Assembly: GCA_021162325.1 (NCBI GenBank)
Contig: JAGGYV010000269.1
Span: 1-28,974, forward strand
Direction: 5' to 3'
Length of the DNA stretch: 28,974 bases
Origin: Desulfobacteraceae bacterium
GTDB taxonomy: Bacteria; Desulfobacterota; Desulfobacteria; Desulfobacterales; Desulfosalsimonadaceae
In this document: positions 22,151-28,974 of the stretch, piece after piece
Layout: every line of letters starts with the position of its first letter
Position numbering within the stretch: position 1 is the stretch's first letter
The notes under the pieces: model-generated
Database searches by the model: none
Told to the model about the DNA's origin: nothing
The model's input: only the letters and a program-made list of their open reading frames with translations
Made by a program: the position numbers and the translations under genes

Positions 22151-25100
22151 TTACGAGTCAATCAATTCATGAATATCATCTAAGATCATATATCCGCAAG
22201 GGATCAGCAGCAGGGTAATCCCGGTGGCAAACACCACGCCGAACCCTAAGCTGACGGCCATGGGAATTAAAAACTGGGCCTGGATACTTTTTTCCAGCAG
22301 CATGGGCAACAGTCCGGCAAAGGTGGTTAAAGAGGTCAGGATAATCGCCCGGAACCTGAACATGCTGCCTTTGATTACCGCATCATAGGCGCTGTCACCG
22401 TCCTCGCGCATCCGGTTCACCCGGTGGATCAGGACCAGGGAATCATTGACCACCACCCCGGCCAGTCCGACAATGCCGAACAGGCTGATAATGCTGAGAT
22501 TAAATCCCATCAAAAGGTGGCCCCATACAGCGCCGACAATACCGAAAGGAATGGCGGACATGACGATCAGCGGCTGGGAAAAGGATTTAAACGGCACGGC
22601 CAGCAGGGCATAAATACAGAACAGGGCGATAATAAATCCCCGCCTTACATCTGCTAAAGATTCCTGCTGTTCCTTGCCTTCCCCTTCGATGGTAAACCGC
22701 AGGCCCGGATATTTGTTTTTTAATTCCGGTAAATATCGATTGATCAGATCCTGGCGTATTTCATTGGCATTGGTTTGCTTTTCATTTACGTCCGCAGTGA
22801 CCTTGATGACCCGCAATCGCTGGGCCCGTTCAATGGTGGCATACCCCCTTTTCATTTCCACCTCGGCCACTGTCCGGAAAGGGATCTCTTCACCGGTGGC
22901 GGTGCGGATACGCATGCCTTCGACATTGCCCACAGATACTCTTTCCGCATCCGGAAACCGGACCAGCACCTTGACTTCATTTTTGTCTCTCTGAAACCGG
23001 ATGGCTTCAGCGCCGTAAAAACCGTGTCGCACCTGGCTGGCCAGGTCACTTAAGGTCAGGCCTAAGCTTTCAGCGTTTGGTTTTAATTTTAGCTGCATTT
23101 CCATTTTGCCGGGCAGGTAGCTGTCACTGATATCAAAAACACCCGGGAATTTATCCAGTTCCGTTTTGAGATCATCTGCCGCAACCTGGAGTAGTTCATA
23201 GTCGTTTATGGATAAATGGATTTCAATGGCATTGCCGGCACTGTGAATCTCGCTGGAAAAAATCAGGGATTCGGTGTCGGCAATGGTGCCGACCTGCTCC
23301 CTCCATTTGCGGTTGAGTTCAGTCGAACTGATATCCCGGATTTCCCCGTCCAGCAACTGGATCCAGACCTGTGCAAGATGCCCGCCTGAACCGGATGCGC
23401 CATGACGTCCAAATTGTGCGCCGATCAGGTTGGCACTGTATTCCATGAGCGGCTGAGCGCCCTGGGGTCTTTTTGTATCCTGTTCGGTCATCACGTCTTT
23501 GCCGGCCTGTTCAATAGTTTTTACCACCTCCCGGGTTCGTTCTAAAGGCGTGCCCGACGGCATGGTCACCATGCACTGGAGCACATCGCCTTCCACTTTC
23601 GGGAAAAATGTGAATTTAATTTTACCTGATGTCCAGACACCAAGGGTCAGAAGCAATATGGCAATGCCGATTGCCACTGTCACATACCGCCAGCGGACGC
23701 ATAATTTAACCAGCCATGCATAGGGGTTTTGAATAACCCAGTTCATCATGCGGCTCATAAATTTTTCTTTGTAGTCTGAAGACTGCACGATGGCGGCCGC
23801 CTTGCTCCTTGCCAGGTGAGCGGGGAGGACAAACAGGGATTCCACCAGCGAACCAAAGAGGACGGCAATGACCACGATGGGGATGTTGCGCATGAAGTTT
23901 CCCATGGTGCCCCCGGCCATGAGCAGTGGCCCGAATGCCACCATGGTGGTCAATACGGAAAAGATTACCGGCCGGCCCACTTCAACGGCACCGTCGACCG
24001 CTGCGGCAAGGGGCGAAAGTCCTTCTTCTTGTTTCCGGAATACATTTTCCCCGACGATAATGGCGTCATCCACCACGATTCCCAGTACCATGATAAACGC
24101 GAACAAAGAGATCATATTTAGCGAGACGTCATTATACGGCAGCAGTATGAGCCCGGCGGCAAAACTGATGGGAATTCCCAGGGTCACCCAGAATGCCAGA
24201 CGCAGGTTCAGGAAAAACCCCAGGATCAGGCTGACCAGTATCAGTCCCCAAAACATGTTTTTGCTCAGCAGTTCGATACGGCTTTTTAATATTTTTGACC
24301 AGTCATTATAAATGCCTGTATGAATGCCGGCCGGCAGTCCCGGCTTGATTTGCGCCAGGTATTTCTTTACGGCATCGGCCACTTTTAATGCATTCTGTTC
24401 GGCCACCCGGTACACATTGATAATCAACGCCGGTTTTCCGTCAAACCCGGCATACAGGTCCACATCGGCAAATCCTTCTTTTAAATCGGCAATATCGCCT
24501 AAGGTCACATTCGTGCCATCCGGATGGGTGATGATCGGGATATCATGATAATCCGGTGCATAATACCGGCGGCCTTTTGTTCGGATCAGCACCTCGCCGG
24601 TCCGGGTTTTAACGCTGCCGGCCGGAAGGTCCAGGCTGTTTTTTTTAACAGCTACAGCCACCATCCCCAGCGTTAAGCCGTATTTTCGCAACGTATTTTC
24701 AGAAATTTCAATATGGATTTCATTATCCCGTGAAGCCGCGATTTCAGCCAAAGTAATTCCCGGCAGAGTGGTCAATTCGTCTTTAATGGTTTCCGCCACA
24801 TGCTTGATGCTGCTTTCAGATACATCCCCGTAAACCGAAATACTGACCACCTGGGACTGGCGGGTCAGTTCGCGAATTACCGGTTTCTCCGCTTCATCCG
24901 GCAGGGTGGTGATCCGGTCGACTTCCGCCTTGACTTCATCTAACAGTTTTTTCAGGTCCCAGTCTTTCATGATTTCAATGGTCACCGAGCCGGACCCTTC
25001 ACGGGCTTTGGAATCGATTCGTTCAATGCCGGTGAGGCCGGCAATATTTTCTTCAATGCGGCGCACCACGCCTTCTTCAACTTCCTCGGGCGAGGCCCCG

Positions 25101-25258
25101 GGATACGCAACGCTGATGTTTATTTTATCCAGGGTGGTTTCCGGAAAAACTTCCAGCTTAATGCTGAATGCGGTGATAATACCGGCGATGAGCAGGAAGA
25201 ACATCAGCAGATTGGCTGCCACATGGTTGTCCGCAAACCAGGCAATGGCTCCTTTCAT
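22151..25258 (-). CDS. RND-family efflux pump inner-membrane transporter (AcrB/HAE1-like)
   Basis: This 1035-residue transporter of the resistance-nodulation-division family has the two-fold repeat with 12 membrane helices. An N-terminal helix near residues 13-33 is followed by a large periplasmic porter domain, six helices including LGIVVDDAIIVGENVF (the TM4 Asp pair for proton relay), a second periplasmic domain, and the TM10 region GLAGVVVNDSLVLIHRVN. Energy comes from proton antiport. The start is ATG 25258, overlapping the adaptor TAA by one base (TAATG), with GGAGGA upstream. With the adaptor and outer-membrane factor it forms a tripartite pump. TM10 has an ND pair instead of the AcrB-type K residue. 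The substrate is not predictable. Confidence 0.95.
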   Translation of the reverse strand: MKGAIAWFADNHVAANLLMFFLLIAGIITAFSIKLEVFPETTLDKINISVAYPGASPEEVEEGVVRRIEENIAGLTGIERIDSKAREGSGSVTIEIMKDWDLKKLLDEVKAEVDRITTLPDEAEKPVIRELTRQSQVVSISVYGDVSESSIKHVAETIKDELTTLPGITLAEIAASRDNEIHIEISENTLRKYGLTLGMVAVAVKKNSLDLPAGSVKTRTGEVLIRTKGRRYYAPDYHDIPIITHPDGTNVTLGDIADLKEGFADVDLYAGFDGKPALIINVYRVAEQNALKVADAVKKYLAQIKPGLPAGIHTGIYNDWSKILKSRIELLSKNMFWGLILVSLILGFFLNLRLAFWVTLGIPISFAAGLILLPYNDVSLNMISLFAFIMVLGIVVDDAIIVGENVFRKQEEGLSPLAAAVDGAVEVGRPVIFSVLTTMVAFGPLLMAGGTMGNFMRNIPIVVIAVLFGSLVESLFVLPAHLARSKAAAIVQSSDYKEKFMSRMMNWVIQNPYAWLVKLCVRWRYVTVAIGIAILLLTLGVWTSGKIKFTFFPKVEGDVLQCMVTMPSGTPLERTREVVKTIEQAGKDVMTEQDTKRPQGAQPLMEYSANLIGAQFGRHGASGSGGHLAQVWIQLLDGEIRDISSTELNRKWREQVGTIADTESLIFSSEIHSAGNAIEIHLSINDYELLQVAADDLKTELDKFPGVFDISDSYLPGKMEMQLKLKPNAESLGLTLSDLASQVRHGFYGAEAIRFQRDKNEVKVLVRFPDAERVSVGNVEGMRIRTATGEEIPFRTVAEVEMKRGYATIERAQRLRVIKVTADVNEKQTNANEIRQDLINRYLPELKNKYPGLRFTIEGEGKEQQESLADVRRGFIIALFCIYALLAVPFKSFSQPLIVMSAIPFGIVGAVWGHLLMGFNLSIISLFGIVGLAGVVVNDSLVLIHRVNRMREDGDSAYDAVIKGSMFRFRAIILTSLTTFAGLLPMLLEKSIQAQFLIPMAVSLGFGVVFATGITLLLIPCGYMILDDIHELIDS

Positions 25259-26430
25259 TATGATTTTCCTCCGTTGCTTTCCACAAATCGGATTTTCATG
25301 CTGTTACTGACCGCCTTTAGTGATGAGATAACCACCATTTCATTATCAGACAGACCGTTTTCAATTACCAGTCCGTCATGAGTGGATCGGGCCACGTCAA
25401 CTTTTCGAAAATAGAGACGGCTTTCTTTACGGTTGACTACCCAGACGATCTGGCCTTCACGGATGGCTGCTCGGGGGATGACTGTTGCGTGGTTAATGGT
25501 GCGGCCATAAATTTCAATTTCAACAAATTGACCGGCTGTCAGCGGTGGAAGGGAGGCATAGGGTTTTTCCACCTGGACCACCACATTGTGCATTCGCGTT
25601 AATTCATTGATACGGCCTTCGGACCGGACGACCCGACCCGGCCATCTGATTTTTTTCCCAGCCACCACCGCTTTTACTTCAGCATTTGCGCCTTTGGGGC
25701 TGTCGGTTGTAAAATTCGGTATATCAAACCAGAAAAGATCCGCGTCTTCCAACGGGATCACGATTTCCGCCGCATCTGTGGCATGGAGGGTTGCCAGGGA
25801 TTGGCCGGGGGATACATATTGTCCGATATCAACATTTTCAGAAACCACCCGACCGTTAAACGGTGCGGTCAGTCGTGTCCGTTCGAGATTGAGCCGGGCT
25901 TCTTTCAGGTTGGAACGCTCCGCCTCAAGCATCGCTTTGGCTGCAGCCAGTTGGGGTTCCTTGATCACCAGGGGGGGCGGTTCTTCGTTTGAATTATGTT
26001 GCCTCCACTCCTCTCCGGCAGCGGCCGATTCTTCTTGTGCCAGCTTAAAAAGGCTTTCGGCTTCTTTTACACGGGCTTCGGCCAATGTCACCGCGATTTC
26101 ATAATCCACCGGCTCAATGGAAAGCAGGATGTCATTTTTCTTGAACATGCCGCCGTTAACAAGGCTTGATGCTACGTCAACGATCTTGCCGTTGATCTGG
26201 GGTACGAGCTGAATTTCCTGGACCGGTTTTGCCGAACCCTGACCGGTGATGATAATCTGCATCGGACCGGTATTTACTGATACGGTTCGGACCATGGGCA
26301 GAGGGACTTCGGGTTTTTGTTTTTCAATGGCTTTTTTTTCGGCCTTTAATTTTGAAAAACCGGTAACACCGATAGCGATAATGAGAATAGCAAGGATTGC
26401 CTGGACAAGAATTTTTTGTGTACGCGACAT
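25258..26430 (-). CDS. RND efflux periplasmic adaptor (membrane fusion protein)
   Basis: This 390-residue adaptor has one N-terminal membrane anchor (about residues 8-26, ILVQAILAILIIAIGVTGF). A lipoyl-like half-motif (IITGQGSAKPVQEIQLVPQINGKIV) follows, then an alpha-helical hairpin (about 115-185, Ala/Glu-rich with a Pro-rich turn NSNEEPPPL), the second lipoyl half (TAPFNGRVVSENVDIGQYV) and beta-barrel domains. It would bridge the pump and outer-membrane channel. It overlaps the transporter gene by one base. AGGT before ATG 26430 is a modest ribosome binding site. The gap of 85 bases to the outer-membrane factor gene contains half of a long inverted repeat. Confidence 0.93.
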   Translation of the reverse strand: MSRTQKILVQAILAILIIAIGVTGFSKLKAEKKAIEKQKPEVPLPMVRTVSVNTGPMQIIITGQGSAKPVQEIQLVPQINGKIVDVASSLVNGGMFKKNDILLSIEPVDYEIAVTLAEARVKEAESLFKLAQEESAAAGEEWRQHNSNEEPPPLVIKEPQLAAAKAMLEAERSNLKEARLNLERTRLTAPFNGRVVSENVDIGQYVSPGQSLATLHATDAAEIVIPLEDADLFWFDIPNFTTDSPKGANAEVKAVVAGKKIRWPGRVVRSEGRINELTRMHNVVVQVEKPYASLPPLTAGQFVEIEIYGRTINHATVIPRAAIREGQIVWVVNRKESRLYFRKVDVARSTHDGLVIENGLSDNEMVVISSLKAVSNSMKIRFVESNGGKS

Positions 26431-26459
26431 AATTTTTTACCTGTTTGTTTTAGGTGTTT

Positions 26460-26544
26460 AGACTGAAGGTAAGAAGGCTGAAGGCAGTTTAAAATTCTTC
26501 AAAAATCATTCCCTTTCAGTCTTCAGCCTTTTTACCTTCAGTCT
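26460..26544. repeat. 24-bp inverted repeat spanning the 3' end of the outer-membrane factor gene
   Basis: Arms 26460-26483 (AGACTGAAGGTAAGAAGG...) and 26521-26544 are complementary at 23 of 24 positions, across a 37-base loop. The right arm lies within the last codons of the outer-membrane factor gene (tail KKTEGKKAE), the left arm in the gap before the adaptor. Each arm repeats the unit (G)(A/G)CTGAAG. It could form a strong mRNA hairpin inside the operon. Confidence 0.8.
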
Positions 26545-27958
26545 TTTTCAAATCCCATCCACCGCCAAGCGCCCGGCACAGGCTGACATAATTTGATAGA
26601 AGTTCATATTCCACCGAGATCAACTGAAGTGCGGCATCGATCCGGACCTGCTGAGCGTCCAGAACCGTCAGATAATCCACCAACCCCCTGCCATAACGGT
26701 CATAGGCAACATCTAAGGTGGCCACTGCTTCGTCCCGGTATTTTAAAAGCCGGTTTCGGCGTTCAATCAGTTCCTTACGGTTTAGCAGGGCACCTTCAAC
26801 CTCGCCAAAAGCCTGCAGAACCGTCTTTGAGTAAATGGTAAGCGCCTGTTCATAGCGGGCCTGGGCGGCACGTTGATTGGCCGCCCGTTTGCCCGCATCA
26901 AACACCGACTGCATGCCGCCGGCAGCAATGTTCCAGAGTTCGCTTTTAGGATCAAACAAAGCGTTCAGCTCATCGCTGGCATGGCCGAATGTAGCGGTAA
27001 GTTTTATTTGAGGAAACCGGGATGCTTTGGCCACCCCTATTTGTGCACATGCGGCGTGCAGGGAGGCTTCTGCCGCGGCAATATCCGGGCGCCGGGCAAT
27101 CAGGTTCGACGGCAGTCCGGGCGGAACGTCCGGCGGTAGTCTGAAATAATCCATATTTTGTTCGCGGGGCGGTTTGTTTTTTGGGTATTGGCCCTGTAAA
27201 ATCGCAAGGGCCTGGTTTTGGTTGCCAAGGGCTGCGGTCAGTGTCGGAAGCTGCGATTGTGCCTGGGCCAGAATCCGGCTGGCCTGGCGGACATCGAGAA
27301 TGGTTGTTAACCCCCGTCGGTATCTTCCTTCAACGATGTCCAGGCTTTTCCGGAAGGCATCAATGCTTTTATGGTTAACCTGAATCTGACGTTCCAGTGA
27401 TTCGATGTTTAAATACAAGTTGATCGCCTCTGCGATCATGGTTTGAACAATCGTCCGGCGGTTTTCTTCGGCCGAAAGAAGTTGTGCTTTGGCCGCTTCA
27501 GTGGATCGGGACAGGCGGCCCCAGAGATCGAGTTCAAATGATGCCGGTAAAGACAGGCTGTAAATATCATAAATGTTTGTATTAACGGTACCGGTTAACG
27601 GGTTGACGCCTCTTCGGCTGGTGCGGCCGGCCTCAACGTTTAATCCTAAAGTGGGATACTGGTCCGCCCGTGTCTGTTTGAAAATGGACGCAATTTCCTG
27701 TACCCGGCCGGCCGCCGTCTGAATGTCCAGATTATTTTGTATGACATTAATAACCATTTGATTAATATCCGGATCATCAAAAATTTGCCACCAGTTTTTC
27801 AGATCCTGGAATTCGGTCGATGTCCCCGTCCGGGCATTTAAAAATGTTTCCGGGGTCTTTGTATTTAATTCCGGCCGTTGAAAGTCCGGTCCCATAGCGC
27901 AGGCTGATACAAAGAATACTGTAAGCAATGGGATAAATTGAATAAAAATAGATTTCAA
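26516..27958 (-). CDS. Outer-membrane efflux lipoprotein (TolC/NodT family)
   Basis: This 480-residue protein has a lipoprotein signal peptide with lipobox VSAC (C20). The GPDFQRPEL start of the NodT group follows, then two internally similar TolC-type repeats with long helices (for example AAGRVQEIASIFKQTRADQYPTLG and ARRPDIAAAEASLHAA). The motif LPASFELDLWGRL is diagnostic. It forms the outer-membrane channel of the tripartite pump. The start is TTG 27958 with GAGGAG upstream, overlapping the TetR stop by three bases (TTGA). The final KKTEGKKAED tail is hydrophilic and comes from one arm of an inverted repeat; family members usually end near the GGGW(D/E) motif that precedes it. Confidence 0.93.
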   Translation of the reverse strand: MKSIFIQFIPLLTVFFVSACAMGPDFQRPELNTKTPETFLNARTGTSTEFQDLKNWWQIFDDPDINQMVINVIQNNLDIQTAAGRVQEIASIFKQTRADQYPTLGLNVEAGRTSRRGVNPLTGTVNTNIYDIYSLSLPASFELDLWGRLSRSTEAAKAQLLSAEENRRTIVQTMIAEAINLYLNIESLERQIQVNHKSIDAFRKSLDIVEGRYRRGLTTILDVRQASRILAQAQSQLPTLTAALGNQNQALAILQGQYPKNKPPREQNMDYFRLPPDVPPGLPSNLIARRPDIAAAEASLHAACAQIGVAKASRFPQIKLTATFGHASDELNALFDPKSELWNIAAGGMQSVFDAGKRAANQRAAQARYEQALTIYSKTVLQAFGEVEGALLNRKELIERRNRLLKYRDEAVATLDVAYDRYGRGLVDYLTVLDAQQVRIDAALQLISVEYELLSNYVSLCRALGGGWDLKKTEGKKAED

Positions 27959-28623
27959 ATAGTTTTCTCCTCTTTAAACCCATTAATACCATTCATGGTA
28001 AAAGATACAATATGATCAATCACCCGGGATTTATACTGCGAATCAAATTCCTGATTCATCACAAGGGAAACCACCGGGCGTGCAAACTCGAAATAGAGAA
28101 TCATGCTGATGATGCTGAAAATAGATAAAGTCAACTGTTCAAGATCTGCTTTTTTCGAAAAAGATGGCCGGATTTGTTTCTGGATATCATGGTGCATTGG
28201 CCGGAGGACTTCGTCAACAACAATACTGATGGCTTCTGTGGGATGAGCCAATTCTCGCTGCATCAGGCCAATTTGGCAGCGCTGTTCATCGTCTGTCATA
28301 GTGCCTTCAAGGAATGCCGTGGCAATGGCCCGGACCACGTCTGAGGTATCCGGGTGGTTTTTTCCCGACAGGAAGTTTTTAAAAAACTTTCGGATCTCCT
28401 GTGCCCGTGGGACCCATCGTTCCTTAAATACGGAAAGGTAAAGGTTCATTTTATTTCCGAAATGATAATTGACAGCCGCCAGGTTCGTGTCAGCTGCCGA
28501 CGTGATTTCCCGTACGCTGACCGCTGCAAATCCTTTTCGGGAAAACAGCAGCTCCGCCTGTATGAGTAATCGTTCCCGGGTGTTATCCGGTGCTGGGTGC
28601 GTCAAATTAAAGACTCCGTTCAT
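27955..28623 (-). CDS. TetR-family repressor of the efflux operon
   Basis: This 222-residue regulator has an N-terminal TetR helix-turn-helix: RERLLIQAELLFSRKGFAAVSVREITSAAD then NLAAVNYHFGNKMNLYLSVF (about residues 16-66). The C-terminal ligand-binding domain is all-helical and resembles the CecR/YbiH type. It is the first gene of a four-gene operon (regulator, outer-membrane factor, adaptor, pump). Its own promoter carries a palindrome between -35 and -10, so autorepression released by a pump substrate is likely. The ATG at 28623 lacks a strong ribosome binding site (a weak GGGAT is nearby). Confidence 0.92.
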   Translation of the reverse strand: MNGVFNLTHPAPDNTRERLLIQAELLFSRKGFAAVSVREITSAADTNLAAVNYHFGNKMNLYLSVFKERWVPRAQEIRKFFKNFLSGKNHPDTSDVVRAIATAFLEGTMTDDEQRCQIGLMQRELAHPTEAISIVVDEVLRPMHHDIQKQIRPSFSKKADLEQLTLSIFSIISMILYFEFARPVVSLVMNQEFDSQYKSRVIDHIVSFTMNGINGFKEEKTI

Positions 28624-28663
28624 ATCCCATTATTAATAAAGAAATGATTGACCATATTTATTT

Positions 28664-28698
28664 TAAACGTTTGTATTAAACGATCGTTTGAATGTCAA
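28664..28698 (-). promoter_or_regulatory. Efflux operon promoter with TetR operator
   Basis: On the minus strand TTGACA (28698-28693), a 17-bp spacer and TACAAA (28675-28670) form a sigma-70 promoter. The spacer contains the perfect palindrome AAACGATCGTTT (28678-28689); a second AAACGTTT palindrome follows at 28664-28671. Both are likely binding sites of the TetR regulator encoded just downstream. Confidence 0.75.
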
Positions 28699-28974
28699 TA
28701 AATTTTTCAGATATGCTTTCCCCTATAGCGTATGATGTTTGCGTAAAAAGCTTTTCATGGTGACGCATCACCACTGTTTGAGAAAATAACTTGTCTATCC
28801 TTTCAAATGTTTATGAATGAGTTATTTGGAAGTGTTCCCCCCGGCCACGTCCGGGACCGAGCCTATAAATAACTTTAAAAAAAAGTTAAAATGTGTTCAT
28901 GAAAGGCCGAGTTTTTTGCCCGGCAAGTGATGTATTTTGTTATGTTTTATAGTAGGGTGGATTAGCGCGTCAGC
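28699..28974. other. Gene-free window end with repeats
   Basis: No gene is visible. The stretch holds the second copy of a 55-bp dispersed repeat (28738-28795) and, at the very end (28952-28974), GTAGGGTGGATTAGCGCGTC. The latter is the typical first arm of a common palindromic repeat, cut off by the window edge. Confidence 0.45.
28738..28795 (+). repeat. Dispersed repeat copy 2
   Basis: Reads TTTGCGTAAAAAGCTTTTC followed by ATGGTGACGCATCACCA. It matches the minus strand of 3281-3335 at roughly 46 of 55 positions, with compensating changes in the GGTGA/TCACC hairpin. Here it is intergenic, unlike copy 1. Confidence 0.65.

Noticed and set aside
1..28974. CRISPR array, prophage or classical defence island
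   Set aside because: No regularly spaced direct repeats, integrase, phage structural genes or recognisable defence genes were found; only one insertion sequence and two TA pairs are present.

Overview
The window looks like a chromosomal segment of a strictly anaerobic Desulfobacterota bacterium, most likely a sulfate reducer of the Desulfobacterales. This is inference from gene content: a precorrin-2 dehydrogenase / CcsA / glutamyl-tRNA reductase cluster, sodium-pump decarboxylase subunits, a 2[4Fe-4S] ferredoxin beside a Cys-rich response regulator, a PabB-PabC fusion, and many short palindromic repeats. No rRNA, tRNA or CRISPR array was seen.

Layout. 1-450: gene-free, with two structured repeats. 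451-1437: a double-hotdog protein. 1942-3256: an ISAzo13-type insertion sequence whose transposase is split at an A9 run. 3310-6180 (minus): pabA and fused pabBC for p-aminobenzoate (folate) synthesis, behind an attenuator-like hairpin. 6645-7799: a lipoprotein with two OmpA domains. 8034-10097: a cyclic-nucleotide-binding-domain protein, an OadG-like subunit and OadB. 10135-14778: DHH phosphoesterase, MBL hydrolase, precorrin-2 dehydrogenase, CcsA/HemX and HemA, a tetrapyrrole and cytochrome-maturation operon. 14965-18020: dksA, PHP phosphoesterase, rnc and an Elp3-like radical SAM gene, an operon with its own promoter. 18189-19936: a small accessory island with a MITE-like element, a VapBC-type and a HigBA-type toxin-antitoxin pair. 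20025-21747: ferredoxin, response regulator and a frameshifted nucleoside-phosphorylase-like remnant. 22151-28623 (minus): a complete TetR / outer-membrane factor / adaptor / RND efflux operon.

The most distinctive feature is the short dispersed repeats and their position at gene ends. A family with GATGGC...GCCATC termini occurs three times (6386-6524, 18189-18315, 21643-21779). A second repeat of about 55 bp occurs at 3281-3335 and 28738-28795. A 24-bp inverted repeat straddles the end of the outer-membrane factor gene. In three cases (pabBC, the phosphorylase remnant and the outer-membrane factor) the repeat lies across the 3' end of the reading frame and supplies the last codons, and in two of the three also the stop codon. 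I see no complete undescribed defence or biosynthetic system. The least explained gene groupings are the orphan sodium-pump subunits with a cyclic-nucleotide-binding protein, and the ferredoxin with the Cys-rich response regulator.
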